A stretch of 64,000 nucleotides of DNA from Cryobacterium arcticum (GTDB lineage Bacteria > Actinomycetota > Actinomycetes > Actinomycetales > Microbacteriaceae). The stretch covers positions 1,798,001 to 1,862,000 of the forward strand of contig NZ_CP016282.1 in NCBI RefSeq assembly GCF_001679725.1. The letters are read 5' to 3'. The position numbers were made by a program, and so were the translations under genes. Of this stretch, positions 63,472-64,000 are shown piece by piece. Under the pieces are notes generated by a model. It worked only from the letters and a program-made list of their open reading frames with translations. It made no database searches and was not told the DNA's origin. The number at the start of each line of letters is the position of its first letter. Position 1 is the stretch's first letter.

Positions 63472-64000
<529 letters not shown>

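Overview
The window is GC-rich, gene-dense actinobacterial chromosome. The order yggS-sepF-yggT-divIVA-lspA-rluD-dnaE, a four-gene cydABDC cluster, comEA-comEC-holA-rpsT, lepA-hemW-hrcA-dnaJ-rsmE-HIT-phoH-ybeY-CBS-era, a DUF222/HNH gene and an actinobacterial leu leader together point to Microbacteriaceae. Cryobacterium or a close relative is my best guess, inferred from gene order and protein flavour without any search.

Layout. 0-7 kb: end of the division/cell-wall cluster (YggS, SepF, YggT, DivIVA), then lspA, rluD and replicative polymerase dnaE. 7-13 kb: membrane protein, acyltransferase, flavin reductase, then hisD-nrdR-pyrD and a convergent APP1-domain gene. 13-17.3 kb: a TetR regulator and a four-gene quaternary-amine (choline/glycine betaine) ABC importer. 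17.3-24.8 kb: a BlaI/M56 regulator-peptidase pair divergent from cydABDC, with two near-identical 17-bp palindromes between them. 24.8-35.5 kb: DedA, pabB, leuS, comEA-comEC-holA, a membrane protein, rpsT. 35.5-38.3 kb: histidine kinase, response regulator and hydrolase on the minus strand. 38.3-50.3 kb: translation, heme, chaperone and RNA-metabolism genes ending in era. 50.3-63.4 kb: a stretch that looks accessory. It holds a 52-bp tandem array, a DUF222-HNH gene broken by an in-frame TGA, inverted relatives of the array, a PPOX protein, a ketopantoate-reductase-like protein, a membrane esterase plus MprF-like lipid aminoacyltransferase pair, a two-component system and an ABC exporter. 63.4-64 kb: the leu leader and the start of leuA.

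Regulation. At least nine start codons lie exactly six bases after a TANNNT box with no Shine-Dalgarno sequence, the layout of leaderless transcripts. Readable control elements are a CIRCE-type operator before hrcA, BlaI-like palindromes before cydA, and a Leu-codon leader whose CUCCUC run can pair with the leuA ribosome-binding site. Two related palindromes sit between convergent genes at 6.9 and 42.1 kb. Strong hairpin terminators follow the importer operon, leuS, rpsT, era and the 58-61 kb two-component genes.

The best candidates for something undescribed are the 52-bp array plus inverted copies bracketing the DUF222-HNH gene, and the apparent BlaI-type control of cytochrome bd.
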